DNA of 64,000 nucleotides, taken from positions 149,113 through 213,112 of the forward strand of contig NZ_JAUFPS010000097.1 of the NCBI RefSeq assembly GCF_030409315.1, given 5' to 3'. The DNA is from Mucilaginibacter flavus. Lineage in GTDB: Bacteria; Bacteroidota; Bacteroidia; Sphingobacteriales; Sphingobacteriaceae. A model generated the notes under the pieces. The model ran no database searches, was not told the origin of the DNA, and saw nothing but the letters and a program-made list of their open reading frames with translations. Each line of letters opens with the position of its first letter. Position 1 is the first letter of the stretch. This document shows positions 17,521-25,919 of this stretch, piece after piece. The translations under genes and the position numbers were made by a program.

Positions 17521-17644
17521 CCAGAATGAGTAGTTATTGCGGTGTGAACAGGGAAGAAAGATCAGCGACCAGCTAATCTAATTTGTATACACCAGATACG
17601 ACCTTCAAAAAGACAGGTCAATAACGAACAACTTTGGTCGTTGC

Positions 17645-17809
17645 CTAATTATTCTTTTGACGTTTGATTTCCCTTTTTATTACATAAACGATAAAATAAA
17701 TGAGTACACAGGCTGGCATTGCACTGCTTAAACAACTGGCAGCAGTAAGCAGGAAAACGGTCAAGGGTGGTGCAACCGCTAAAAAACAAAACAAAAATGC
17801 ACCATTCAT
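17645..17809 (-). CDS. Small membrane protein
   Basis: 54-codon minus-strand ORF found by eye, too short for routine calls. It has two hydrophobic stretches (FLFCFLAVAPPLTVFLLTAA and PACVLIYFIVYVI) and a basic tail (KREIKRQKNN). The hydrophobic-then-basic pattern is better than that of the other frames here. There is no homology claim; it may be an accessory membrane protein of the element. Confidence 0.4.
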   Translation of the reverse strand: MNGAFLFCFLAVAPPLTVFLLTAASCLSSAMPACVLIYFIVYVIKREIKRQKNN

Positions 17810-18035
17810 ATACCCTTGAGGATTTTCCTGCGGTGCTAATTTTGTGATGGCGGTACACTGCGATTGATCAAAGGCGAACCGTACCGAATATATTTGAGCT
17901 TTGGGGAAAGCAGGTGTGTAAAAGGAACGAATACACTCCTGCTAAGGGGGCAGGCAGGCTGGCGGCGCAATGAATATAGCGTGATAACGCGTGATGCAAT
18001 GAAGCCGCCTGCCGTAGCTGCCGGGGCGTGTCAAC

Positions 18036-18644
18036 CTAAATGCTTTTGTTCTCTACCTCCCGCTGATAGATCAGCCATGCTGCAGCATATAATTTTAATA
18101 AGCGCCTAAAAACCGTTTTGATCTCTTTCCGGGTCAATTCATCTGCACCCCCTTTGATATACAACGCGGCATAGAGCCATTCATGCAAATATTCCCGGTA
18201 TTGGTACAACCCTGTCTTTTTGAAGATAGCTTGTAACGCAAGATAAGGATCGACAATTTCTTTATGAGAGAGATTTGCCAAAACTATTTTTTCGACCTCA
18301 ATCGGGGCATAAGGATTTGACTTACGATTACTATCCTTATCCCCGACACCGTAACAAAGCAAATAGGCCGCTTCCAATAATTTGATGTTTAGGTCATAAA
18401 TGAATAGTATGCTTCCAGGCCCGTTATCGCTATCTTCGTATGATTTGTCGTGCTTGACGAAATACCGCCATGCTTCCAGCTTTTCTTCGTGCCCATCTGG
18501 CCAATCCACAGAAAAGAAATCCGCAAGCACGGTAAGCGGCTTAACGATCTGCTGATGGTTAAGCTTTTTCGGGTAATTCTCCCAGGGTAAATACTGCTGC
18601 TTCAACATATACCGGTTATTAAGCCAGCCCTTATTAACTGGCAA
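18036..18644 (-). CDS. Conserved hypothetical protein of Bacteroidota mobile elements
   Basis: 202-residue soluble helical protein without signal peptide. Features include YLPWENYPKKLNHQQI and a C-terminal helical block (KEIKTVFRRLLKLYAAAWLIYQRE). I associate such proteins with Bacteroidota mobilisable elements but cannot name a family. It is divergent from the XRE regulator and shares a control region containing a perfect inverted repeat. Function unknown. Confidence 0.65.
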   Translation of the reverse strand: MPVNKGWLNNRYMLKQQYLPWENYPKKLNHQQIVKPLTVLADFFSVDWPDGHEEKLEAWRYFVKHDKSYEDSDNGPGSILFIYDLNIKLLEAAYLLCYGVGDKDSNRKSNPYAPIEVEKIVLANLSHKEIVDPYLALQAIFKKTGLYQYREYLHEWLYAALYIKGGADELTRKEIKTVFRRLLKLYAAAWLIYQREVENKSI

Positions 18645-18698
18645 ACAAAATAGGTTAAAAGAAAATTTCTAACCTATTCCCTCCAATTCTATTTAAGG

Positions 18699-18730
18699 CA
18701 TTAAAAAGGATATTTTATCCCTTTTTAATG
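18699..18730. promoter_or_regulatory. Inverted repeat in divergent promoter region (putative operator)
   Basis: Perfect 11-bp arms CATTAAAAAGG and CCTTTTTAATG are separated by 10 bases, between the divergent hypothetical gene and the XRE regulator gene. It is a likely binding site of that regulator. Confidence 0.5.
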
Positions 18731-18767
18731 TTTTAAGGGCGTTTAATTATCATTGAATCCTTTTTAT

Positions 18768-18775
18768 TATCTTTG
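18768..18775 (+). promoter_or_regulatory. Bacteroidota -7 box of XRE regulator gene
   Basis: TATCTTTG matches the TAnnTTTG consensus, 17 bases before the regulator ATG. No convincing -33 TTG at the ideal spacing is seen. Confidence 0.45.
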
Positions 18776-18792
18776 TTAAAACAGTATTTACA

Positions 18793-19194
18793 ATGGAAGC
18801 CACAACTGAAAAACCAAATAGAATTCACCATGGCCGCAATGTCAAACGTTTTAGGGAAATGCTCGGCTTAAAACAAGATGCGCTTGCTATTGAGTTAGGT
18901 GAAGAATGGAATCAGAAACGAATTTCTTTATTAGAAGCAAAGGAAAATATAGAACCTGATGTTTTGGCACAAGTGGCAAAAGCATTGAAAGTGCCGGAGG
19001 AAGCTATTAAAAACTTCGACGAGGAAAAGGCTATTTACAATATTCAGAATAATTACGATAACGCAGCAAATAACATTAATTACAATTTTAATCCAATTGA
19101 AAAAATTGTTGAATTATATGATGAAAAAGTTGCGTTACTTGAACGGCTGTTAGCCAGCGAAAAAGAAAAAAACGAACTGCTCAAAAATAAATAA
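18793..19194 (+). CDS. XRE-family helix-turn-helix regulator
   Basis: 133-residue DNA-binding regulator. The HTH is near residues 15-65 (HGRNVKRFREMLGLKQDALAIEL...QKRISLLEAKENIEPDVL). A linker rich in Asn follows, then a C-terminal coiled coil (ELYDEKVALLERLLASEKEKNELL) that probably dimerises the protein. It is divergent from 18036 and probably controls the mobile element through the inverted repeat between them. Confidence 0.85.
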   Translation: MEATTEKPNRIHHGRNVKRFREMLGLKQDALAIELGEEWNQKRISLLEAKENIEPDVLAQVAKALKVPEEAIKNFDEEKAIYNIQNNYDNAANNINYNFNPIEKIVELYDEKVALLERLLASEKEKNELLKNK

Positions 19195-19196
19195 TC

Positions 19197-19436
19197 TTAT
19201 TTAAAAGGATGGGGTGGTGCATCATCCTGTCGAGGGTTTTCCGATTTATTATCAAAAAGCTGGTGCAAGCGCATTTCCAATTTTTCAACCGACATTTCTA
19301 CAGGGTCACCAAGATCACTATCCTCCAATGACCTGTACCATGTCTCCAACACTAATTTTTCATCAATATCCAATAACCCCATGCGCCATCGCTGCGCAAG
19401 GTCGAATATTCTTATTTTATAATTATCGGTTGTCAT
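19197..19436 (-). CDS. Small soluble protein, FecR N-terminus-like
   Basis: 79-residue protein with DLAQRWRMGLLDIDEKLVLETWYRSLED, a pattern that resembles the N-terminal segment of anti-sigma FecR proteins (helix, short loop, WY). The rest of FecR is absent. It may be a small regulator or a remnant. It sits between the XRE gene (convergent) and the relaxase gene (co-oriented). Confidence 0.45.
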   Translation of the reverse strand: MTTDNYKIRIFDLAQRWRMGLLDIDEKLVLETWYRSLEDSDLGDPVEMSVEKLEMRLHQLFDNKSENPRQDDAPPHPFK

Positions 19437-19468
19437 AAATTCAAGTAAGTTCTAATGTACAAATCAAA

Positions 19469-20674
19469 TTACCTGCCATTACTCCGTTTCTTTCTTCGTT
19501 TCAAGGCATCGTCTTCGTCATCTGAAATTTGAATGCCATTACCAGTATCATGCCAATCAGCACCAATGCTATAATCGCTAACAGTATTAGCCGAAGCTGT
19601 TTCAGGTAATCCGCTTGTTTTGTTGCCATTGATTCCAGTTTCTCCATCCTTTGCATTATCGTATCCTGCTTTTTCGTTATTTGCTGAATCTGACTGGCTG
19701 AGTTCGATGAGTTTTTCTGCATCAGGAACAGGAGTTGTAATATCGTTTCTTCTTCCGTTTCCGGGGTTTCCGTTTCCGGCTGGGGTATGGTCACCGTATC
19801 TTGCCTTTGTTCTGCCGTTAGCTTCGCTAACGATCTTGCGATCTCTGTTTTGTTCATAGTCTAATTTTTTTTCGATTTCCATCCATTTAAAGCGTCCGCC
19901 TAATGCCTGGCCCTTTGCTTTAAAGTCCTTGTAAAAAAAGGTGATGCCGCTGACATATCCGGTCGTCGCCTGGTTAAAGAGTAAATCAATCCCTTCAGCT
20001 TCGCAATGCTGGATGAAATCCTGCATGCTCCGCTTTGGTTGGTTCAGGATAAGCGATAGCTTTTCCTGAACCAACATTTTGTTGGAGGCCTGCCCGGTAC
20101 GCACCACCATTTCTATTTCATCTTTTTTTGGCGAGCGTCTGAATTTACTTCCGGTCGGAAAGACCTTTACGTTTTGCGTGGATGCCTGCACTGCTACAAA
20201 CTTGCTTTGCTGTACGGTCTTTAGTTCGTGTACCTTTTCCAATTTGCGCAATAGTGCCTCACTGCGCTTATAATTATTGCTGTCTGAAACGACCTTGCCG
20301 TCAAAGGTGATACGGTTAACTAAAAGATGAATATGCGGGTGTTCCGCATCATAGTGCCGGAAGATCATATATTGGTTATCGGTAAACCCCATACGCTGTA
20401 AATAGTCACCCGCGATAGAGAGTAGTTTAGTATTGTCCAGCTTGTCGGTTTCCTCATGTAAGAAATTAAGGCTGGTGTGGTAAACGTAGTTACCGAGCGA
20501 AGGCCGCTTGCGCCTTATAACTTCAATTTCCTTTTTGATAAGTTCAAAATCCAGCGAAGCAAAATTCGTTTCCAATAATTCGGCTCTTTTGCTGCTGTCT
20601 TTGTGGTTTAGCTTTTTAAGATTATAGGCTAATGCTCCCATAAAACTTTTACCTATCTTCTGATCCGCTATCAT
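19469..20674 (-). CDS. MobB-type relaxase/mobilisation nuclease
   Basis: 401-residue relaxase that would nick oriT and lead the transferred strand. It starts with KIGKSFMGALAYNLKKLNHK. The histidine metal triad is in RHYDAEHPHIHLLVNRI (about residues 107-120). After residue 270 it becomes hydrophilic and low-complexity, and this part overlaps another ORF in a different frame (19501-19857). The gene overlaps the mobC end by 26 bases and lies on the same strand. No coupling protein or type IV secretion genes are seen, so the element is mobilisable rather than self-transmissible as far as visible. Confidence 0.9.
   Translation of the reverse strand: MIADQKIGKSFMGALAYNLKKLNHKDSSKRAELLETNFASLDFELIKKEIEVIRRKRPSLGNYVYHTSLNFLHEETDKLDNTKLLSIAGDYLQRMGFTDNQYMIFRHYDAEHPHIHLLVNRITFDGKVVSDSNNYKRSEALLRKLEKVHELKTVQQSKFVAVQASTQNVKVFPTGSKFRRSPKKDEIEMVVRTGQASNKMLVQEKLSLILNQPKRSMQDFIQHCEAEGIDLLFNQATTGYVSGITFFYKDFKAKGQALGGRFKWMEIEKKLDYEQNRDRKIVSEANGRTKARYGDHTPAGNGNPGNGRRNDITTPVPDAEKLIELSQSDSANNEKAGYDNAKDGETGINGNKTSGLPETASANTVSDYSIGADWHDTGNGIQISDDEDDALKRRKKRSNGR
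19501..19857 (-). CDS. Overlapping ORF: coiled-coil protein with C-terminal membrane anchor
   Basis: 118 codons embedded in a different frame of the relaxase 3' region. The product looks like a real protein: a charged N-terminus, a coiled coil (IQQITKKQDTIMQRMEKLESMATKQADYLKQL) and one membrane helix (ILLAIIALVLIGMILVMAF). The overlapped relaxase tail is low-complexity, as expected when the second frame is under selection. It could anchor the relaxosome at the membrane. Chance cannot be excluded by eye. Confidence 0.5.
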   Translation of the reverse strand: MNKTEIARSLAKLTAEQRQDTVTIPQPETETPETEEETILQLLFLMQKNSSNSASQIQQITKKQDTIMQRMEKLESMATKQADYLKQLRLILLAIIALVLIGMILVMAFKFQMTKTMP

Positions 20675-21017
20675 CTTTTAGTAAAAGCCGTATGATCTTT
20701 TCTTCCTGCCGCAACAAAGCGGTAAGCGTTTTATCAATCCCAAAAGGAAATTTGCCAGAATTGGCCTGTCTTGCGAGTTGATTTAAGTTGACACCGATCT
20801 TCTTTAATTCGACGTAGGTTTCCTCATCTATCCTGGGCATCCGGGTAGCCGGGAAATGCCCCTTAAACACCTTCGTCCTGACCAGATCGCCCGGCTTGGT
20901 GCCGCATGCGTCTGCCAGCGTCAGCAACCGCTGCCGTTGTTTTTCGGTTACCCTGAAAGTGATCTTTAAAGATCGCTTTTCCGATGGTTGAACTTTTGGC
21001 CTTGCCATAAAACTCAA
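20649..21017 (-). CDS. mobC: MobC-like relaxosome accessory protein
   Basis: 122-residue basic DNA-binding protein of MobC type. It has a ribbon-helix-helix-like start (SLKITFRVTEKQRQRLLTLADACG) and the family stretch ELKKIGVNLNQLARQANSG. It binds next to oriT and helps the relaxase. Its stop overlaps the relaxase start, and an oriT-like region precedes it. The ATG at 21005 (MARPKVQPS) is an alternative start. Confidence 0.85.
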   Translation of the reverse strand: MSFMARPKVQPSEKRSLKITFRVTEKQRQRLLTLADACGTKPGDLVRTKVFKGHFPATRMPRIDEETYVELKKIGVNLNQLARQANSGKFPFGIDKTLTALLRQEEKIIRLLLKDDSGSEDR

Positions 21018-21448
21018 AAAATATTTTTGTAGGAATTGCTCAAGGCCTTGAGCAATTTAGAAACCCGTGAGGGCCGCAGGGTCAACCTGCGTTTATCGGC
21101 CAGGAAACGGCTTGGCTATTATGCCATATCCAAAGATATTTATTTCCCTATTATCTTCAAAGTTTTTATGCAGAACAAAGTGAAAGCATAAAGGGTCCGG
21201 GTGTCCCGGCAAGCGTTTTGGTCCGACCAAAACATGGCTTGCTTTAAGTATCCAAAATAAATCTCGTTAGAGATTAAACAAAATTGATATCGCAAATACT
21301 TTTAGATGACAAGCTAAAAGGTATCATTTAGGAGATTTGTATAATGTCTCGTTGCAAAACATAAAGTTGATTATATTAGTGCGGTAGATTTATAAGAACT
21401 TAGGATTAGCTTCTTCTAAATTTAGAATAGCTTAATCTTATCTGATTT
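21018..21448. other. oriT-like region and promoter region of the defence operon
   Basis: Gene-free stretch between divergent mobC and the helicase gene. It holds a 24-bp perfect palindrome at 21034-21057 (half-site AATTGCTCAAGG), a CGCAGG/CCTGCG hairpin near 21077-21093, a CCGGG-TGT-CCCGG hairpin at 21197-21209, and a nested inverted repeat at 21209-21242 (outer GCAAGC/GCTTGC, inner GTTTTGGTC/GACCAAAAC). Closer to the helicase is the palindrome TTCTAAATTTAGAA at 21414-21427. The first group is plausible oriT, the last a plausible operator. Confidence 0.5.
21209..21242. repeat. Nested inverted repeat, oriT candidate
   Basis: Outer arms GCAAGC and GCTTGC enclose inner arms GTTTTGGTC and GACCAAAAC around a single C. 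It lies about 190 bases from mobC, where relaxase substrates are usual. The nick site cannot be assigned. Confidence 0.45.
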
Positions 21449-24400
21449 ATGAACGCCGTAAAAAGTTATATAACTTTTCTTAAAGAATACAAAAAACTTC
21501 TCGAGCGAGGTATCAAAGATATTCTTGCTAGTAGCAATGCATCAAACTTCATTTGGTTAAATGACATCGAAAAACTTTTAGATGCAGGGATGTGCAATTC
21601 AGTTTTACCTAAACTTTTTACTCCGGAATTTATTAAAGTTGAAAAAATATTTACTCTGGATAAACCTTTACTGCCAGAGATTACTATTTCGGATATATTT
21701 TCCGAAGATGTTTTTTTTGATTTCGCCAAAAACGTTTTCTCTAGTAAAAACAATGATAATGAATCATTACGCCTTTATTTAAGCTCCGAGGAAGGTGAAA
21801 TTAGCGCTGAAAAGATAAAAACTTATAAAAGGGGTAAAGAAATTTATTCAAAGCTTTTTCGAGCTTATAATGATATAAAAAATGATTCCAATCTTGAAAT
21901 AGTCCTTAGTATCGGTTTAATACAGTACGCAAAAAAAAACAGCTCAAATAATTTTTCGAAAACCAATCAACATCTTTTTCATTTTCCTTTAACATTAGAA
22001 ATTAGTTCCAAAAATTCAATCAGCCTAAGCTTTTCTGAATCCGGGACGCCATACGCTGATTTTTTCTTTTTGAATAGCGCGCCAATTGAGAAAGAAGTAC
22101 TATTAAATATCATAGAAATATTTGACGCGAAAATTGAGGAACTCGGGTTTGAATACATATACCAGCAAGATTTTAGAAAATTAATTTCGAATAGTCTCCA
22201 AAAGATGTCAGATAGTTCCGCTTTCGAAACTTCTCTTAATAAACCCGAAAGTGACATATACAGGGAAGATTTTTTTAGAATCAGTTTTTCGCCAGCAATT
22301 AATATTAAATATCAGAAACCTCGTTTTTTTGAAAGATTGACAGACTCTATTATTGCGCATAACGATTTAAACCCAGAAACTGGCACATTGTTCAATTTTT
22401 TAGTACGAGATCCATCTACTTTGTATAAGAACAGTCATCCGAAACAAAATTACTTTATTGATGAGCTTTATGAAGAAAATAAAGAGAGCTTCTCTTCTTT
22501 AAATGCCGAAGAAGATTTTTCGGTCTTTTTTCCGCTTCCATACAATACGGAACAGAAAAGTATCTATAAAAATTATCTTAAGAATAGATTAACAGTTGTT
22601 ACCGGTCCACCGGGGACAGGAAAATCGCACACAATTGTTAATATTTTATGTACTTTATTGGCACAAGGAAAACGGGTGCTGGTTACCGCTCAAACTGACA
22701 AGGCATTGGAATCCCTTCTTGGGAAAATTCCTGAAAGCTTTGACGATCTCATTTTTACAAAAATAGAACTTGAAAACAAAAAAGACAGATTTTCACTTTC
22801 AAATAGCATTGAACGAATCTCAGATTTGTTGACCAAAAGTTACATTGTAAATATTGATAACAAATTGTTGGATTTGGATAAGCTCAAAGCGGCGTACGTA
22901 AAATCGAAAGGCGAGATCATCAACTCATTAGAATCTGAATATTCGACAGTCAGCTTAAACGAAAGTTTTTCTAATCTAAGACCATATCAGATAGTCGAAA
23001 AATTCCTTAAGAAAGATCCTAAAGAGTTCAATTGGATCAAGGATAACTTAGTTGAATTTAATGTTGTCGACTTTCAAAAATTAAAAATCAGTTTAATAAA
23101 ATATCAAAAGTTAGGTGATTATGAAATTTCAACTTCCGATTCGCTGGATATTGACCTGGAAAGCATTTACAATAAATTAAAGGATTTTGATTTTAGGCAG
23201 CTCTTTCAGTTAAAGGAAAAGAATCAAACGAAAAGTATAACGTTAGGGTTAAATATACAAAATCGGGATAAGCTGCTTAGCATAGATTTAGACCGTATCA
23301 TTGAGCAAATAAAAGATTTTACAAATTCTGACTTAGTTATGAAGTCAGCTCAGGAAATTGATCGTTTGTCTGCTTCACTACATTCAAATTTTGAAAGTTG
23401 TGATCTTACCACCAATAAGGCATATTCTGAAATCATCGAAAATCAAACCAGATATCTTTTAGACATTGAAACCTATCAGTCTCACTTAACTGATCAAACT
23501 GTAAGTTTTTTTAAAAGATATACTGCGTCATTTAAGAAAGTGGCGTATTTAGAAGACTTTACCATTGATGGGAAAAAGTGTAACACACGGGATGAAATAG
23601 TTAAGCTTAAATCGCTAATAGAAAAAATCTCCGTTCTTGGTAGGAAATTCAAACTTCTAAAAGATACAGGATTTATTTTTGTGCTAGATGAGCGGGCAAA
23701 CGTTAACGAAAAGTTTAGTCAATTTGAGGACATCCTGGCTCAGATCGAAAGAAATAAACAGTTGTTGAACAAAACGAGATTAGACCCTGGGCTAGTTAAC
23801 TTTTCTCGATTCATTGATCTTCCAATAGAAGATATTGACGGTATTAGAGAGAAGGCGATTATGTATAGGGAAGATCTTAAAGACTTAGTGCAACTGGACT
23901 CCAAAATTCAAGGTCTTATTGAAATCCTAAAAGGAGTCAATATAGTTATAGAAAGATCTAAGCTAAAACACCTGTTTATGGAATTTCTCCCTATATATGA
24001 CATTGAAGATGAGGATAAATATCAAGGTTTACTAGATAAAATACGAAGTTTCAATGAACGCTTGCTAAAGGAAAATGAATTCCGCAGAATTGTTTCTTAT
24101 TTGACTGAATATTTGCCAAATACATTTCCAGACCTTAAAAACATTAACCCCGAATACTTTACAATTGAGAATATTGATTATGCCGTGACAAATCAATATC
24201 TAGAATATAAGTTATCTATAAATTTACAGGCCAGTACAGAAAAAATTTCAAGATTAAATAATGAAATATCAAAAAAGAAATGTGAAATTTTATTCGATCT
24301 TGGAAAAAGCAACTTCAAGAAAAAATTTAATGATGATGAGATTGACGCGTTTATCAATGTTCTAAAAGAATATAAGTATAACTTAAGCCAAAGTAATAGA

Positions 24401-25903
24401 AAGATACGTGATCAGGTCAGATATCAAATTCTTTGTAGAAAGAATAGCATAGCCATATCGAAGAAACTCTCCTGTTGGGTAATGAAGTTTAACGATGTGC
24501 TAAACAGTGTAGGTCATGAGCCCGAGATATTTGATTGCATTATTGTCGATGAAGCAAGTCAGCTAGATTTCAATAGTCTTATTCTCGGTTATTACGGAAA
24601 AACCATTATAATCGTTGGAGATGACAAGCAAACTTCTCCATCTAGTCTAACTGCTGCAGATGGCAATGATTTCGACACCATAAAAAATAAATATTTAGAA
24701 TTTCTGGGGCCGAATGTCATTCACATTAAAAGCGATAACAGTCTATTTAACCTTTCGGAGATGATTGCAGGAACTTCCAATCTCACCCTAAAGGAACATT
24801 TCAGATGTGTGCCAGAACTGATCGAATTTTCTAAAAACTATTTTTATAATAATTCACTTAGACCCTTAAAGCAACTAAATTCGAATAGGTTGCCTCCCAA
24901 AAAAACAGTATTTGTAGATAATGCAATTTCAGAGGATAATATCGTACATCAGGAAATTCTACAAATAAAGGAATGTTTGAAATTAATGCTAACTGATCCC
25001 AGTTACAAAACAAAATCAATAGGTGTTGTAAGTCTTGGCTATACAAAACATACTGAAAAATTAAAAGATGTAAAAGAAGATCTTGTTGCTGAATTTGGAA
25101 GCGAACTTATTGATTCTTTTAAGATAATCATTGAAGATTCCCCAAAATTCCAAGGCGACGAGCGGGATGTGATGTTAGTTTCACTTGGGGTAGCATTAGA
25201 TTATGAAGCTAGCATAAATAATAAAAACGCAAAACCAACAGCAATTATAAATGATGATGACAAAAAGAGAAAAATAAATGTGGCTTTAAGTAGAGCTAAG
25301 GAGCAAATGATACTTTTTCATTCGGTTAAAAATGACAATTTAGCTCCACAAGACTTTAGAAGGGAAATAATAAATTTCTTTTACTCAGAGGTCAAATCAT
25401 TACAGCCTCTTATTCTTGATAACTTTAATATTCAAAGAGACCGCCTCAACGTTCCGACGCCATTCGACAGTTGGTTTGAAGCTGATATAGCAAAAAGTCT
25501 TATAGAACATGGTTACAACTACATTCAGCCTCAATATAAGGTCAAAGAAGACGAACAATATTTCAATCAGAAACTTAATAAAAATGTCTACGTTAATTTC
25601 AAAATCGACTTAGTAGTTTTTAACAACGGCAAAACAATAGCTATAGAATGCGATGGAGACCCTTTCCATTCACTCCCAGAAGACGTCGCGTACGATATTG
25701 AACGACAGGAATTTCTTGAAAGAATTGGATGGCGTGTCTATCGAATTCTTTATTCTGCGTTTAGAAGAAACCCTAGTTACGAAATCGAAAGACTAGTAAG
25801 CTTCATTGAAGCAAATACAAAGATTGATACATATTTGATTCCACCTCTGACGAAACTGGGAGAAAACATAAATGGTAATCTGTTGAAGAAGCATCAATTT
25901 TAA
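21449..25903 (+). CDS. SF1 helicase fused to C-terminal restriction-type nuclease
   Basis: 1484-residue protein, first gene of the five-gene cassette. The Walker A motif GPPGTGKS is at residues 386-393 and the UPF1/DNA2-like DEASQ box at 1034-1038, with VGDDKQTSP after it and a late helicase motif (NVALSRAKEQMILFHS). About 600 residues, largely helical, are inserted between the two ATPase motifs. From about 1340 the C-terminus is a Vsr/DUF559-like PD-(D/E)XK nuclease (REase_MTES_1575 type): E1344, D1387 in KIDLVVF, and E1400-CDGD. It probably tracks on and cuts foreign DNA. The gene is AT-rich, and DarT starts 16 bases downstream. Confidence 0.88.
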   Translation: MNAVKSYITFLKEYKKLLERGIKDILASSNASNFIWLNDIEKLLDAGMCNSVLPKLFTPEFIKVEKIFTLDKPLLPEITISDIFSEDVFFDFAKNVFSSKNNDNESLRLYLSSEEGEISAEKIKTYKRGKEIYSKLFRAYNDIKNDSNLEIVLSIGLIQYAKKNSSNNFSKTNQHLFHFPLTLEISSKNSISLSFSESGTPYADFFFLNSAPIEKEVLLNIIEIFDAKIEELGFEYIYQQDFRKLISNSLQKMSDSSAFETSLNKPESDIYREDFFRISFSPAINIKYQKPRFFERLTDSIIAHNDLNPETGTLFNFLVRDPSTLYKNSHPKQNYFIDELYEENKESFSSLNAEEDFSVFFPLPYNTEQKSIYKNYLKNRLTVVTGPPGTGKSHTIVNILCTLLAQGKRVLVTAQTDKALESLLGKIPESFDDLIFTKIELENKKDRFSLSNSIERISDLLTKSYIVNIDNKLLDLDKLKAAYVKSKGEIINSLESEYSTVSLNESFSNLRPYQIVEKFLKKDPKEFNWIKDNLVEFNVVDFQKLKISLIKYQKLGDYEISTSDSLDIDLESIYNKLKDFDFRQLFQLKEKNQTKSITLGLNIQNRDKLLSIDLDRIIEQIKDFTNSDLVMKSAQEIDRLSASLHSNFESCDLTTNKAYSEIIENQTRYLLDIETYQSHLTDQTVSFFKRYTASFKKVAYLEDFTIDGKKCNTRDEIVKLKSLIEKISVLGRKFKLLKDTGFIFVLDERANVNEKFSQFEDILAQIERNKQLLNKTRLDPGLVNFSRFIDLPIEDIDGIREKAIMYREDLKDLVQLDSKIQGLIEILKGVNIVIERSKLKHLFMEFLPIYDIEDEDKYQGLLDKIRSFNERLLKENEFRRIVSYLTEYLPNTFPDLKNINPEYFTIENIDYAVTNQYLEYKLSINLQASTEKISRLNNEISKKKCEILFDLGKSNFKKKFNDDEIDAFINVLKEYKYNLSQSNRKIRDQVRYQILCRKNSIAISKKLSCWVMKFNDVLNSVGHEPEIFDCIIVDEASQLDFNSLILGYYGKTIIIVGDDKQTSPSSLTAADGNDFDTIKNKYLEFLGPNVIHIKSDNSLFNLSEMIAGTSNLTLKEHFRCVPELIEFSKNYFYNNSLRPLKQLNSNRLPPKKTVFVDNAISEDNIVHQEILQIKECLKLMLTDPSYKTKSIGVVSLGYTKHTEKLKDVKEDLVAEFGSELIDSFKIIIEDSPKFQGDERDVMLVSLGVALDYEASINNKNAKPTAIINDDDKKRKINVALSRAKEQMILFHSVKNDNLAPQDFRREIINFFYSEVKSLQPLILDNFNIQRDRLNVPTPFDSWFEADIAKSLIEHGYNYIQPQYKVKEDEQYFNQKLNKNVYVNFKIDLVVFNNGKTIAIECDGDPFHSLPEDVAYDIERQEFLERIGWRVYRILYSAFRRNPSYEIERLVSFIEANTKIDTYLIPPLTKLGENINGNLLKKHQF

Positions 25904-25919
25904 CTTAGCATTCAAGCAA

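Noticed and set aside
17649..17858. 69-residue minus-strand ORF
   Set aside because: Cys-rich and irregular; a different minus frame (17645-17809) gives a far better membrane protein.
17864..18109. 81-residue plus-strand ORF
   Set aside because: Its second half is antisense to the 18036-18644 gene and the rest has no protein character.
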